Assembly (NCBI GenBank): GCA_036558305.1
Contig: DATBFX010000135.1
Coordinates: 1-22,102, forward strand
Direction of reading: 5' to 3'
Source of the DNA: DATBFX01 sp036558305
GTDB taxonomy: Bacteria > Chloroflexota > Chloroflexia > Thermomicrobiales > UBA6265
Length of the DNA: 22,102 bases
Shown: piece after piece, positions 7,649 to 15,479 of the stretch
How positions within the stretch are numbered: the first letter of the stretch is position 1
Layout: every line of letters begins with the position of its first letter
Position numbers and translations under genes: made by a program
Notes under the pieces: generated by a model
Seen by the model: the letters and a program-made list of their open reading frames with translations, nothing else
Told to the model about the DNA's origin: nothing
Database searches by the model: none

Positions 7649-7695
7649 AACGGGGATCCTTCGCGCGCGGCAGGGTCGATCGGGCCGGTCGGCGC

Positions 7696-7723
7696 AGCCT
7701 ACCGCCGCCCGCCGCGCTGTCAA
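7696..7723 (-). promoter_or_regulatory. Sigma-A-like promoter of the serine hydrolase
   Basis: Read on the minus strand, a perfect TTGACA (7723-7718) is followed after 16 bp by TAGGCT (7701-7696). The predicted start near 7690 leaves a leader of about 40 nt containing the ribosome site for the ATG at 7648. Confidence 0.55.
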
Positions 7724-8464
7724 GACCCCGGCCCAACAAGGAGTGTAGCCCGGATGGCTGCTCTGCCACGCCCGACCGCACGCCTGGGCCAAGCAGGTTC
7801 CAGCGAGGCGTGGCCGTCGGTCACGGCCTCTACGCCGAACCGGACAACGGCTCGCCCGGAAACAGCAGCGCCTGGCGTCCAACCGTCGCGCCGCCGCCGC
7901 GGGCGGTAGGGCGCCAGCCGCTGAGCGGGCTGCCACGCGGATGCGCGAACATGATGCCGATACGAGGCGTCGCCAACAACTCCCGCCCGAAATCGTGGAT
8001 GCCATCGAGGCGGCATTTCGGTGCGAACCGTACGATCCCGTCAATGCCGATTCCCTCTTGCTGCCACTGGCAAGCCGGATACGTGGTCGCGCCCATAGCC
8101 GGGAGGAGGTCACGAGGACTCTCGAACTCTGGTGTGTGCCCCAACTGGGCGTGCTGCGCCGAGTGCTCTTTGGGCGTTGCCCCTCCCGATCGCGCGGCAG
8201 CGACACGCAACCCTCGCCTGCGCCGCCCCCGCTCCGCCCCCTCTCGCCCCCACGCTCGTCAACACGCTCGTCAACACGCTCCCCTCCCCCACGCTTGGGG
8301 GAGGGGCCGGGGGAGAGGGCCAACCGTTCGGAGCCCCGCGAAATCCACCGCCGCCCCCACCAAGGGCGCCGGCCACGATCCAACCCGGAGGGTAACCCTT
8401 CGTACCCCTTACGCCTATCGCCTCTCGCCTCTCGCCTCTCGCCTCACCCACCCCGCCCCCAGCC
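7724..8464. other. Gene-poor, repeat-rich gap
   Basis: No convincing gene. The first half (to about 8210) has lower GC and an open plus frame 7941-8468 whose first 80 codons look protein-like (QQLPPEIVDAIEAAF) but which lacks a ribosome site and degrades into proline-rich low complexity. It may be a decayed gene. The second half holds a doubled 12-mer CTCGTCAACACG (about 8256-8279), an 11-bp hairpin at 8281-8306 and TCGCCTC repeated four times (about 8418-8445). A TGATAAACT extended -10-like box (8466-8474) may start the 8685 gene with a leader of about 200 nt. I found no riboswitch motif in that leader. Confidence 0.5.
8281..8306. repeat. Perfect 11-bp hairpin CCCCTCCCCCA
   Basis: Inverted repeat 8281-8291 / 8296-8306 with a 4-nt loop, followed by GCCGGGGGAGAGGG. 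This resembles the C/G-rich extragenic palindromes often found between genes in high-GC genomes. It lacks a T-run. Confidence 0.6.
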
Positions 8465-8684
8465 GTGATAAACTGCAAACAGCTACCCCACGTCTCGGCG
8501 GCACGGGGTGTCAGGTTGCGAGCGGCTGCCGGACCCCTCCGGCGTCGCCGCGGAGCAGACACAACCACCCGCCGGGCATCGGCCGTGCGCCCCCCACGCG
8601 CGTCCGAACCGGTCGAGGTGCAGCTCGGCCGCAGTCTGCTCGACGTGGCCGTAGCCCGACTCGACGGCCCCTGGAGGACGCATC

Positions 8685-9740
8685 ATGGCCACCGCGACCG
8701 CATCGGCGACCACTGCGACCACCGGCACCGCCAGACCGCTTCCTCCCCTCCCGGTGGACGATCCCCGTCTCCGCATCCCCACCCTCCAGGACGTCTACCG
8801 CGCCCGGCAGGTCGTCAACCGCTACCTGAAACCGACGCCGCTCCTTGCCTCCCCCGCCCTCTCCGAGCGCCTCGGTTGCGACATCTCCCTCAAGTGCGAA
8901 AACCTCCAACCGATCGGCGCCTTCAAGATCCGCGGCGGTCTCAACCTGCTCTCCCAACTCTCGGACGAGGAGAAAGCAAAGGGCGTCGTCACCGCTTCCA
9001 CCGGCAACCACGGCCAGTCGATCGCCTACGCCGCCCGCCGGTTCGGTGTCCGCGCCGTCGTCTTCATGCCGGAGCGGGCCAACCCGCTGAAGGTCGCCTC
9101 GATGGAGCGCCTCGGCGCCGAGGTCGTCTTCCACGGCCCCGACTTCGACACCTGCCGGGTCGAGGCCGAAACCCATGCCGCCCGCGAGGGCATGTATTAT
9201 GTCCATCCGGCGAACGAGGCGAGACTGATCGCCGGTGTCGCCACCTACTCGCTCGAAATCGTGGAGGAGATCCCGGACCTCGACGTCCTGATCGTCCCGG
9301 TCGGCGGCGGCAGCGGGCTCTGCGGCGCCTGCCTCGCCGGTAAGGGAATCAATCCGCACCTGACGGTGATCGGCGTCCAATCCCGTCACGCCCCGGTCGT
9401 CCACGATTCGTGGCGCCGCCGGGAACTGCTCGAATACGACCGCGCCGACACCTTCGCCGAGGGCATGGCCACCCGCACCGCCTTCGAACTGCCGGCGCAC
9501 ATCCTCTGGGCTCGCGTCGACGACATCCGTCTCGTCACCGACGCCGAGTTGAGACGCGCGATCCTGACGATCCTGGAGACGACGCGCATGCTCGCCGAAG
9601 GCGCGGGCGCCGCCGCGGTCGCCGCGGCCTACCAGATGCGACACGACCTGACCGGCAAAAAGGTCGCCGCCGTCCTCAGCGGCGGCAACCTCACCCTGGA
9701 CGGTCTCAAGCAGGCGATGGACGAGGAGCAGGCCTGGTGA
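8685..9740 (+). CDS. PLP-dependent threonine/serine dehydratase family enzyme
   Basis: 351-aa fold-type II PLP enzyme. The PLP lysine is K81 in GAFKIRGG. The substrate-carboxylate loop ASTGNHGQS follows at about 103-111. The phosphate-binding glycine loop is VGGGSGLCGA (about 206), and the conserved LSGGN lies near the end. There is no C-terminal ACT regulatory domain, so it resembles catabolic threonine ammonia-lyases and serine racemase-like enzymes rather than the isoleucine-regulated biosynthetic form. The expected reaction is threonine to 2-oxobutanoate and ammonia, but serine or hydroxyaspartate are possible substrates. The N-terminal 25 residues are Ala/Thr/Pro-rich and not part of the fold. 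ATG 8685 has GGAGG 7 nt upstream. The gene is translationally coupled to the TPR gene by a 4-bp overlap. Confidence 0.9.
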   Translation: MATATASATTATTGTARPLPPLPVDDPRLRIPTLQDVYRARQVVNRYLKPTPLLASPALSERLGCDISLKCENLQPIGAFKIRGGLNLLSQLSDEEKAKGVVTASTGNHGQSIAYAARRFGVRAVVFMPERANPLKVASMERLGAEVVFHGPDFDTCRVEAETHAAREGMYYVHPANEARLIAGVATYSLEIVEEIPDLDVLIVPVGGGSGLCGACLAGKGINPHLTVIGVQSRHAPVVHDSWRRRELLEYDRADTFAEGMATRTAFELPAHILWARVDDIRLVTDAELRRAILTILETTRMLAEGAGAAAVAAAYQMRHDLTGKKVAAVLSGGNLTLDGLKQAMDEEQAW

Positions 9741-11872
9741 CGAAATTCCTCGAATGGTTCGGCCCCCGCGGCCGTCAGGACGGCAACTCCGGCGCGATCA
9801 TCCAGATCGCCCGCGAGGTCGTCGAGCGCCGGCGCTCCGTCCAGGGCGCCCTCAACGAGGTCCGGCACCCCGCCGTCCTCGATTCCCTCTCCGACGAGGA
9901 TTTCCGCATCCTCGACGAGGAGATCGCCGAGAGCGCCGCCGACTACCGCGAGTACGCCATCGTCCTCGCCCGCCTCACCCACGCCGCCGCCCGCGCCAAG
10001 GGCTTCGACCGCCAGATCGTCGACGCCGCCCTCCGCCTCGACAGTCTCCTCCCCAAAGAGGACCCGAGCCGCGAGCGCGACCAACTCCTCCGCGACGCCT
10101 ACGTCATCGCCCAGCGCGCCGGCTACGTCCGCGGCGGTCGCCTCACCCTCGCCCGCCTCGGTCAGCGCGCCATCGAAGCCGACGAGTTCGAACGGGCGAG
10201 GACCATCCTCCAACAGCAACTCGACATCGGCGACGAAGCGACCGACACCGCCGCCGAAGTCGATTCCGCGATCATGCTCGGCGACATCCTCCGCCGCGAG
10301 GGCGATCCCCTCGCCGCCCAGTCCTACTACCGCCGCGCCAGCCGCTCCGGCACCCGCCTCCACCACGACCGCGGCGTCGCCGAAGCCCTCGTCCGCCAGA
10401 TCGAATTGCTCGACGACAACACCGGTCTCGACACCGTCGCCGCCCTCCAACGCCAGGCCCTCGACGCCGCCCAACGCACCTCCGACCTCGGGCTCCAATC
10501 CCGCATCGTCCTCGCCCTCGCCGAGACCCTCGCCCGCACCGGTCAAATCGGGGACGTCGTCGACCAGCTCGAAGCCGGCGTCGACCTCGCCCGCCAGATC
10601 GGCGACCTTTCGGTCGAGAGCCGCTGCCTCAACGCCCTGGTCGAAGCCGCCCGCCGCCTCGGCAACCTGGAGGCCGTCGCCGCCTACCAGGACGAGCTGA
10701 TGCATCTGGAAGACCGCCTCGGCAACCGCCCGGCCGCCGCCGTCTGGGCCTTCCGCCTCGGCACCACCTACCTCGACCTCCGCAAACCGGCCCGCGCCGC
10801 CGAGGCCTTCGCCCGCGCCCACCAGATGGCCGTCGCCCTCCGCGACCCCAAACTCGAACAGCGCACCCTCGGCGGGCTCGGTTTCGCCTACACCGCCCTC
10901 GGCAAACCGGTCGACGCCCTCGAACACTTCATGGGCGCCCTCGAAATCGCCCGCCGCAGCAACGACGCGCCGCACGAAGCCCAGTGGCTCGCCAGCATCG
11001 GCCAGTCCCTCTGGAAATTCGACCAGACCGACGACGCCCTCCGCGCCGTCACCGACGGTCTCGCGGTCGCCCGCCGCATCGACGACGTCGAGCTCCAGGC
11101 CAGTCTCCTCGCCCTCCTCGGCCAGATCCACGCCGGCAACGGGCAGGTCCCGCGCGCCCGCGAGTGCTACCACCGCGCCCTCGATCTCAACCGTCGCCTC
11201 GGCCAATCCGGCGAACAGATCTACCTCCTCTCCGCCCTCGCTGGTCTCGCCCTGGAAACGCACCAGTACGGCCACGCCACCGCCCTCTACGAGCAGGCCC
11301 TCCACATCGCCACCGACAACGGCGACCGCGTCACCGCCGCCCGCCTCCACGGTCGCCTCGGCCGCATCGCCCAGAAGCAACGCGATCTCCAGGCCGCCCT
11401 CGACCACTACCGCAAGGCCCTCGACTTCGCCGAATCGATCGACCAACCCGCCCTGATGAGCCAGGCCCTCCTCCACCTCGGCGCCGCCCAGCACGCCGTC
11501 GCCGACCCCGGCGCCGTCAGCACCTACCGCCGCGCCCTCAGCTACGCCCAGCAACTCGGCGATCTCAAACGCGAAACCCTCGTCCGCCTCAACCTCGGCC
11601 TCCTCCTCAGCACCAACGGCCACCGCAACGAGGGCCTCGACCACCTCTACCGCGCCTCCGCCCTCGCCCAGGAACTCGGCCCCGAAGGCGAAGCCCTCCT
11701 CGACCAGGTCGAAACCGCCATCGAAGACGCCGGCGGCGCCACCGGCGAATCCGCCTCCTGGTACGAAACCCAGGCCCGCCACACCCCCACCGTCCGCCGC
11801 CCCACCACCCGCCAAACCCGCCTGCCCCACGACGACGAGGTCTACGCCGAGGAGACGCTGCCGCCGCATTGA
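9737..11872 (+). CDS. Tetratricopeptide repeat protein
   Basis: 711-aa protein made mostly of tandem TPR helix pairs from about residue 100 to 670, with repeats such as AALYEQALHIATDNGDRVTAARLHGRLG and ALDHYRKALDFAESIDQPA-type units. It is a cytoplasmic scaffold; no signal, membrane segment, kinase or DNA-binding domain is visible. A roughly 90-residue N-terminal region (FLEWFGPRGRQDGNSGAIIQ onward) and a Thr/Arg-rich tail lie outside the repeats. The GTG at 9737 overlaps the TGA of the upstream PLP enzyme (GTGA), so the two are co-translated; a frame extending upstream is shadow. Codons end almost uniformly in C. The partner proteins are unknown. Confidence 0.88.
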   Translation: MTKFLEWFGPRGRQDGNSGAIIQIAREVVERRRSVQGALNEVRHPAVLDSLSDEDFRILDEEIAESAADYREYAIVLARLTHAAARAKGFDRQIVDAALRLDSLLPKEDPSRERDQLLRDAYVIAQRAGYVRGGRLTLARLGQRAIEADEFERARTILQQQLDIGDEATDTAAEVDSAIMLGDILRREGDPLAAQSYYRRASRSGTRLHHDRGVAEALVRQIELLDDNTGLDTVAALQRQALDAAQRTSDLGLQSRIVLALAETLARTGQIGDVVDQLEAGVDLARQIGDLSVESRCLNALVEAARRLGNLEAVAAYQDELMHLEDRLGNRPAAAVWAFRLGTTYLDLRKPARAAEAFARAHQMAVALRDPKLEQRTLGGLGFAYTALGKPVDALEHFMGALEIARRSNDAPHEAQWLASIGQSLWKFDQTDDALRAVTDGLAVARRIDDVELQASLLALLGQIHAGNGQVPRARECYHRALDLNRRLGQSGEQIYLLSALAGLALETHQYGHATALYEQALHIATDNGDRVTAARLHGRLGRIAQKQRDLQAALDHYRKALDFAESIDQPALMSQALLHLGAAQHAVADPGAVSTYRRALSYAQQLGDLKRETLVRLNLGLLLSTNGHRNEGLDHLYRASALAQELGPEGEALLDQVETAIEDAGGATGESASWYETQARHTPTVRRPTTRQTRLPHDDEVYAEETLPPH

Positions 11873-11965
11873 TTGCCCCCCGAGTCCGCGGCGGTCTGGA
11901 CGTTCCCTTTCGGGCGCCCATGTTCCGCGTTTCAATACCGCCTTTGACTCGTCTCGCTGTCACGC

Positions 11966-11994
11966 TTGACGCCGTCTGTCCCGGCCGCTATCGT
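11966..11994 (+). promoter_or_regulatory. Sigma-A-like promoter of the Cys-rich protein
   Basis: TTGACG (11966-11971) and TATCGT (11989-11994) are separated by exactly 17 bp. Predicted start near 12001, giving a 33-nt leader with a GGAG ribosome site before the GTG at 12034. Confidence 0.6.
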
Positions 11995-12033
11995 GGTCAT
12001 GCTCGTTGTTTGCCCCGGACCTGGAGTTTGCCC

Positions 12034-12576
12034 GTGGACCCCTCCCACTTCGACGCCACCACCAGACGGTTCGCCGCCCTCGGCTCCCGCCGACGCGTGC
12101 TCGCCGCCCTCGTCGTCGGCGCCCTCGGCGTGGGCGGGCGCGATGCCGCCGCCGCCGCGGTCTGCCGCGCCCCGGGCAACCTCTGCCGAACGAATGCGAA
12201 CTGCTGCCCCGGTCTGCTGTGCGCCCGGGATGGGACCGGCCGGCGCCGCTGCGCCTGCCCGCCGCCCACCGTCGCCTGCGACAGTACCTGCGTCGACCTC
12301 GGCGCCGACGCCGGCAACTGCGGCTTCTGCGGCAACGTCTGCCCGGCGGGCGCGACCTGTACGGCCGGGCAGTGCCAGTGCTCGACCGACTATGTCCTAT
12401 GCACGGGCACAGCGGGGAATCACTGCTGCCCCAGCGAAGGCACCTGCAATGCCGACGGCACCTGTGCCTGCCTGCCACGCGGCACCTCCTGCTCCGCGTT
12501 CTTCAGGACCTGCGACTTCTGCTGCAACAGGGGGTTCGGCTGCAACGTCATCGCCAATACGTGCAATTGCGCCTGA
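12034..12576 (+). CDS. Tat-exported cysteine-rich protein
   Basis: 180-aa protein. The N-terminus (SRRRVLAALVVGALGVGG, about residues 24-41, then an Ala run) is a twin-arginine signal. The mature part is densely cysteine-rich with about 30 Cys, including CRAPGNLCRTNANCCPGLLC, the CVDLGADAGNCGFCGNVCP module seen in many secreted Chloroflexota and myxobacterial proteins, and repeated CxC ends. The Cys are probably paired as disulfides outside the cell in a knottin-like array. No enzyme motif is present and the function is unknown. GTG 12034 is chosen because GGAG lies 8 nt before it and a 17-bp-spaced promoter lies just upstream. The frame is open far upstream, but that is shadow of the TPR gene. 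Confidence 0.82.
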   Translation: MDPSHFDATTRRFAALGSRRRVLAALVVGALGVGGRDAAAAAVCRAPGNLCRTNANCCPGLLCARDGTGRRRCACPPPTVACDSTCVDLGADAGNCGFCGNVCPAGATCTAGQCQCSTDYVLCTGTAGNHCCPSEGTCNADGTCACLPRGTSCSAFFRTCDFCCNRGFGCNVIANTCNCA

Positions 12577-12692
12577 CGGAAGCAGGCGACTCCTTCATCC
12601 GTCTCGTCGCGCCAGCGGCCCCGACCATTGGCGAGAAACCCTTCCCGGCGTGAACCGGCGGCGGGTGTCGGATCTCGACAACGGCAGAATTC

Positions 12693-12780
12693 GATGCCCT
12701 CCCCGTACTGCCCCAGGTTGAACGGGTTCGGTGGGATGTGATCGTCGCACAACCCGCCTCGGATTCGAGATCTCGAATCC
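12693..12780. repeat. Diverged intergenic repeat, copy 1, with 20-bp palindrome
   Basis: Aligns without gaps to 14993-15080 (offset 2300) with about 69% identity (61 of 88 by eye), including the identical 12-mer GATCGTCGCACA (12740-12751). Its right end is a perfect 20-bp palindrome, GGATTCGAGATCTCGAATCC (12761-12780). The surrounding gap 12577-13037 has no intact gene apart from the apparent N-terminal part of the hydrolase described below. Confidence 0.7.
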
Positions 12781-13037
12781 CGGTCGCGTCGCCGGCAAGC
12801 CAACTGTCTGCCCCGCGGCCGGTCGCCCCTTCGCCGGCCCGCCCATCGTCTCTGCCGCCGCTCCGCCCTCGGCCGCGCCGCGGGAGTCGGCGTCTTCGCC
12901 GCGCTCGGCAGAAGCGGGCTCGATCCCCGAGGTGCCATCGCGTCGCCACGTCCGTCCGGCGACGCTCACCAGGGTGCGCACAGCACCGATGCGACGCCGG
13001 TGGCCGCGACCCCCGTTGCCAGCGCCGGTCCCCCACG

Positions 13038-13739
13038 GTGGTCTTGGTTCACGGCGCCTTCAACGCCGGATCGAGCTGGGCGGGGGTGATTCGCGCGTTA
13101 GCCCCGGACGGTCTGACGGTCGTCGCCGTCGCCAACCCGCTGCGTGGCCTCCTTTCCGACGCCGCCTACGTCGCCAGCGTGGTCAACGCCATCGCGGGAC
13201 CGGTTCTGCTGGTCGGCCACTCCTACGGCGGCGCGGTTATCACCAACGCGGCGACCCGTACGCCCCGCGTCGTCGGGTTGGTGTACGTCGCCGCGGTCGC
13301 CCCAGACGCGGGCGAAACCATCCAGGCGCTCAGTGCGCAGGGTCCGCCGACCCTACTCGGCCCGGCGCTGCGCCCGGCCACGGTCGCGGTCGACGCGGCG
13401 GGCGCGACGACGACCGAGTTTTCGATCGACCGGGCCGGGTTCCAGGCGGTCCTGGCCGCCGACGTGGCGGCGGATCTGGCAACGGTGATGGCGGCGACGC
13501 AGCGGCCGGTGGCAGCAGCGGCGTTCACGGACGCCTCGGGGCCGCCGGCCTGGAAATCGCTGCCCTCGTGGTTCATCGTCGCCACCGACGACCAGGCGGT
13601 CGGCGCGGACGCCGAGCGTTTTTTCGCTCAACGCGCCGGAGCGACGACCGTGGAGGTCGCCGCCTCGCACTCGGTCGAGGTCTCGCAACCGCAGGCTGTT
13701 GCCGGCGTAATCCGGGCCGCGGTCGCTGCCGTGGCATGA
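13038..13739 (+). CDS. Alpha/beta hydrolase, N-terminus apparently frameshifted
   Basis: Alpha/beta-hydrolase fold esterase-like protein. The core starts VVLVHGAFNAGSSW (oxyanion region). The nucleophile elbow GHSYGG (S62 counted from GTG 13038) and a late ATDDQAV / ASHSVEV give a plausible Asp and His of the triad. The frame is open back to 12738, but that part reads as Arg/Pro noise. In the third frame, from about 12780, a Tat-like signal (CRRSALGRAAGVGVFAAL) and a linker (TPVAATPVASAGPP) lead into the core if one C is added to the five-C run at 13030-13034. The gene therefore looks like an exported hydrolase broken by a 1-nt deletion or a sequence error. No ATG, GTG or TTG start was found for the signal-peptide frame. 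If GTG 13038 is used the product lacks the signal (233 aa). Confidence 0.7.
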   Translation: MVLVHGAFNAGSSWAGVIRALAPDGLTVVAVANPLRGLLSDAAYVASVVNAIAGPVLLVGHSYGGAVITNAATRTPRVVGLVYVAAVAPDAGETIQALSAQGPPTLLGPALRPATVAVDAAGATTTEFSIDRAGFQAVLAADVAADLATVMAATQRPVAAAAFTDASGPPAWKSLPSWFIVATDDQAVGADAERFFAQRAGATTVEVAASHSVEVSQPQAVAGVIRAAVAAVA

Positions 13740-13885
13740 CGTCGGGTCGCACCGGACACCCGCGGGCGCTATGCCGGCGGCACCCGAGCGCCCGGCGGTC
13801 GCCAAGGGCACCGTCGCGGCGGCGCAGAGCCGGCGCTCGTTCCCTTGAGCGCCATCGGGCGCCATCACGGCGGGGGACCAAGCCG

Positions 13886-14833
13886 ATGCTGACGACACGC
13901 TTTACCGAGTTGATCGGGTGTTCGCTGCCGATCCAGTTGGCGGGGATGGGCGGGTTGCGGAGTCCGTCCCTGCCCGCCGCCGTCAGCGAGGCGGGTGGAC
14001 TTGGGACCGTCGGTGCCGCGGGGATGGGTCCCGCCGAGCTCGCCGAATACCTCGATCGGATCGCGGCTCAGACCGCGCGGCCGATCGGCGTCAACTTCCT
14101 GATGCCCTTCGTGGACCGGGACGCGGTCGCGGTCGCGGCCGGGCGGGTCCGGCTGGTCGAATTCTTCTCCGGCGAGCCGGAGCGCAAACTGGTCGCGCTG
14201 GTTCACGCGGACGGCGCGTTGGCCGGGTGGCAGGTCGGTTCCCGGCGGGAAGCGATCGCGGCCGCGGCGGCGGGGTGCGATCTCGTGGTCGCCCAGGGGA
14301 TCGAGGCCGGAGGCCACGTGCGCGGGAAGATCGGCATGGTGACGCTGCTCGGGCAGGTACTCGACGCCGTCGATCTCCCGGTGCTGGCGGCGGGGGGGAT
14401 CGGCACCGGCCGCGCGATGGCGGCGGCGCTCGCGGCCGGGGCGGCCGGCGTTCGCGTCGGGACGCGTGTTTTGGCGGCCACCGAGGCGGAGGACACCGTC
14501 GTGACGGAGGTCTTCGCGCTGGACTGGTCGGCCGATTCTCCCCACCGGGTGTTGCGATCCGGTGTCGAGGCCGTCCAGGCGTTCGCTGGCGACATCGTGG
14601 GCGAGTACCCGCCGGACGACCGCGGTGCGCGAACACCGATCCATCGGTTTGAAACACTCGTGCCGATGGCCGGGACGAGCGGAACGGTGGCAGCAATGTC
14701 ATTGTGGGCCGGAGAATCCGTGGGCGCGGTCACCCGGCTGGAACCAGCGGCGGTGATCGCGCGGGAACTGGCGGCCGATGCCGAGCGGCTCTTGCGCCGC
14801 TGGGGCGAGCCGGCGACGACCGGGGGCGCGTAG
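13886..14833 (+). CDS. Nitronate monooxygenase-like FMN enzyme
   Basis: 315-aa TIM-barrel flavoprotein of the nitronate monooxygenase / 2-nitropropane dioxygenase family. IQLAGMGGLRSPSLPAAVSEAGGLGTVGAAGM forms the N-terminal FMN site. The QGIEAGGHVRG loop (about 139-149) carries the conserved His, and LAAGGIGTGRAMAAALAAGAAGVRVGTR (about 168-195) is the phosphate-binding barrel end. It would oxidise alkyl nitronates such as propionate-3-nitronate with O2 and FMN; the family also contains enoyl-reductase-like members. The ATG at 13886 has a GGGGGA about 9 nt upstream. Third positions prefer G, unlike the C-ending TPR and propeller genes on either side, and diverged repeats bracket this block. 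Confidence 0.88.
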   Translation: MLTTRFTELIGCSLPIQLAGMGGLRSPSLPAAVSEAGGLGTVGAAGMGPAELAEYLDRIAAQTARPIGVNFLMPFVDRDAVAVAAGRVRLVEFFSGEPERKLVALVHADGALAGWQVGSRREAIAAAAAGCDLVVAQGIEAGGHVRGKIGMVTLLGQVLDAVDLPVLAAGGIGTGRAMAAALAAGAAGVRVGTRVLAATEAEDTVVTEVFALDWSADSPHRVLRSGVEAVQAFAGDIVGEYPPDDRGARTPIHRFETLVPMAGTSGTVAAMSLWAGESVGAVTRLEPAAVIARELAADAERLLRRWGEPATTGGA

Positions 14834-14992
14834 GCCGCGGGGGTTGCGCCGCTGTGCGGTCCCCGCGGATCGACCGCAAGCGCGGGTGGCATCCACACCC
14901 GCCGCTGTCGGCCGACCAGCCCCATCGTCTGCAGACCTGACCACGCCTCGGCGTTCCGCGCCGGGTTTGGCGGCTCGCACACCGCCGTAGCC

Positions 14993-15080
14993 GATCCCTG
15001 CCCCGACCAGCATTCGGTTGAGCGGGTTTGCCGCGATTCGATCGTCGCACACCACGCGTTGGGTTCAGCGTCTCGAAACC
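14993..15080. repeat. Diverged intergenic repeat, copy 2
   Basis: Same orientation as 12693-12780, exactly 2300 bp downstream and aligned without indels at about 69% identity. The identical core GATCGTCGCACA is at 15040-15051. The right end, GGGTTCAGCGTCTCGAAACC, is an imperfect version of the palindrome in copy 1. Copies 1 and 2 bracket the hydrolase/nitronate monooxygenase block. Confidence 0.68.
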
Positions 15081-15306
15081 CGCCCGCGGCGGCGGGTTGT
15101 GAGGCGGCCGTCCGGGCCGGCAAGACGAGGCCAGTCGTCAGAGACCCAACGTCCATTCCCATTGCCTCAGGACGTGAGATCTAGCCGTCGTCGGTTCGTT
15201 CCAACTACGGACGACGAACGACTCGCCGCCCGTCGGGCCACCGTGCATCCGCGTCCAGACACCTGAACGTATACCCAACCGAGCCCATCCGGACCCCGTA
15301 TCCGTC

Positions 15307-15335
15307 TGGACGTACGTACGCCCCGCCCGTATACT
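15307..15335 (+). promoter_or_regulatory. Sigma-A-like promoter of the propeller gene
   Basis: TGGACG (15307-15312) and TATACT (15330-15335) with a 17-bp spacer. Predicted start near 15342, leaving a leader of about 138 nt before the ATG at 15480. Confidence 0.5.
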
Positions 15336-15479
15336 GGCCCGCACCAGTCGCGTCCCGTTCGCCTGACCGTCGCCAAGACCACCGTCCATTGCCAACCTAC
15401 CGACCCGGTGTCCTCCCGACCAGGGCACCGTTAGCCGTCCGTTCGCTTGGTACGCCGCTCCATCCCTCGTCGACAACTC

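Larger units (their letters stand above)
14834..15479. other. Intergenic region, 646 bp
   Basis: No gene supported. It contains the second copy of the diverged repeat (14993-15080), GC-rich sequence without clear coding bias and, at its right end, a TGGACG/TATACT promoter for the propeller gene. Minus-strand frames through the repeat (around CATIESRQTRST) resemble the equivalent frame of copy 1 but lack a start and ribosome site. Confidence 0.6.

Noticed and set aside
6107..7909. 600-aa plus frame opposite the serine hydrolase
   Set aside because: Arg/Gly-rich shadow without ribosome site or domains; the opposite strand carries all three beta-lactamase-like motifs.
8255..8445. CRISPR-like short repeats
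   Set aside because: Repeats are 7-12 bp, contiguous and without spacers; these are simple tandem repeats.
8480..8684. T-box, SAM or other riboswitch in the long leader of the threonine-dehydratase-like gene
   Set aside because: No TGGNACCGCG antiterminator core or other riboswitch signature could be found by reading.
9629..11935. 768-aa minus-strand frame opposite the TPR gene
   Set aside because: Gly/Glu/Val low-complexity content and full overlap with a recognisable TPR protein mark it as a shadow.
9754..12576. 940-aa plus frame spanning the TPR gene and the Cys-rich protein
   Set aside because: Its first 700 residues are Arg/Pro shadow; only the last 180 codons from GTG 12034 are real.
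12761..12780. tRNA T-arm or attachment site suggested by GGATTCGAGATCTCGAATCC
   Set aside because: It is a perfect palindrome inside a repeat; no acceptor stem, anticodon arm or CCA end surrounds it.
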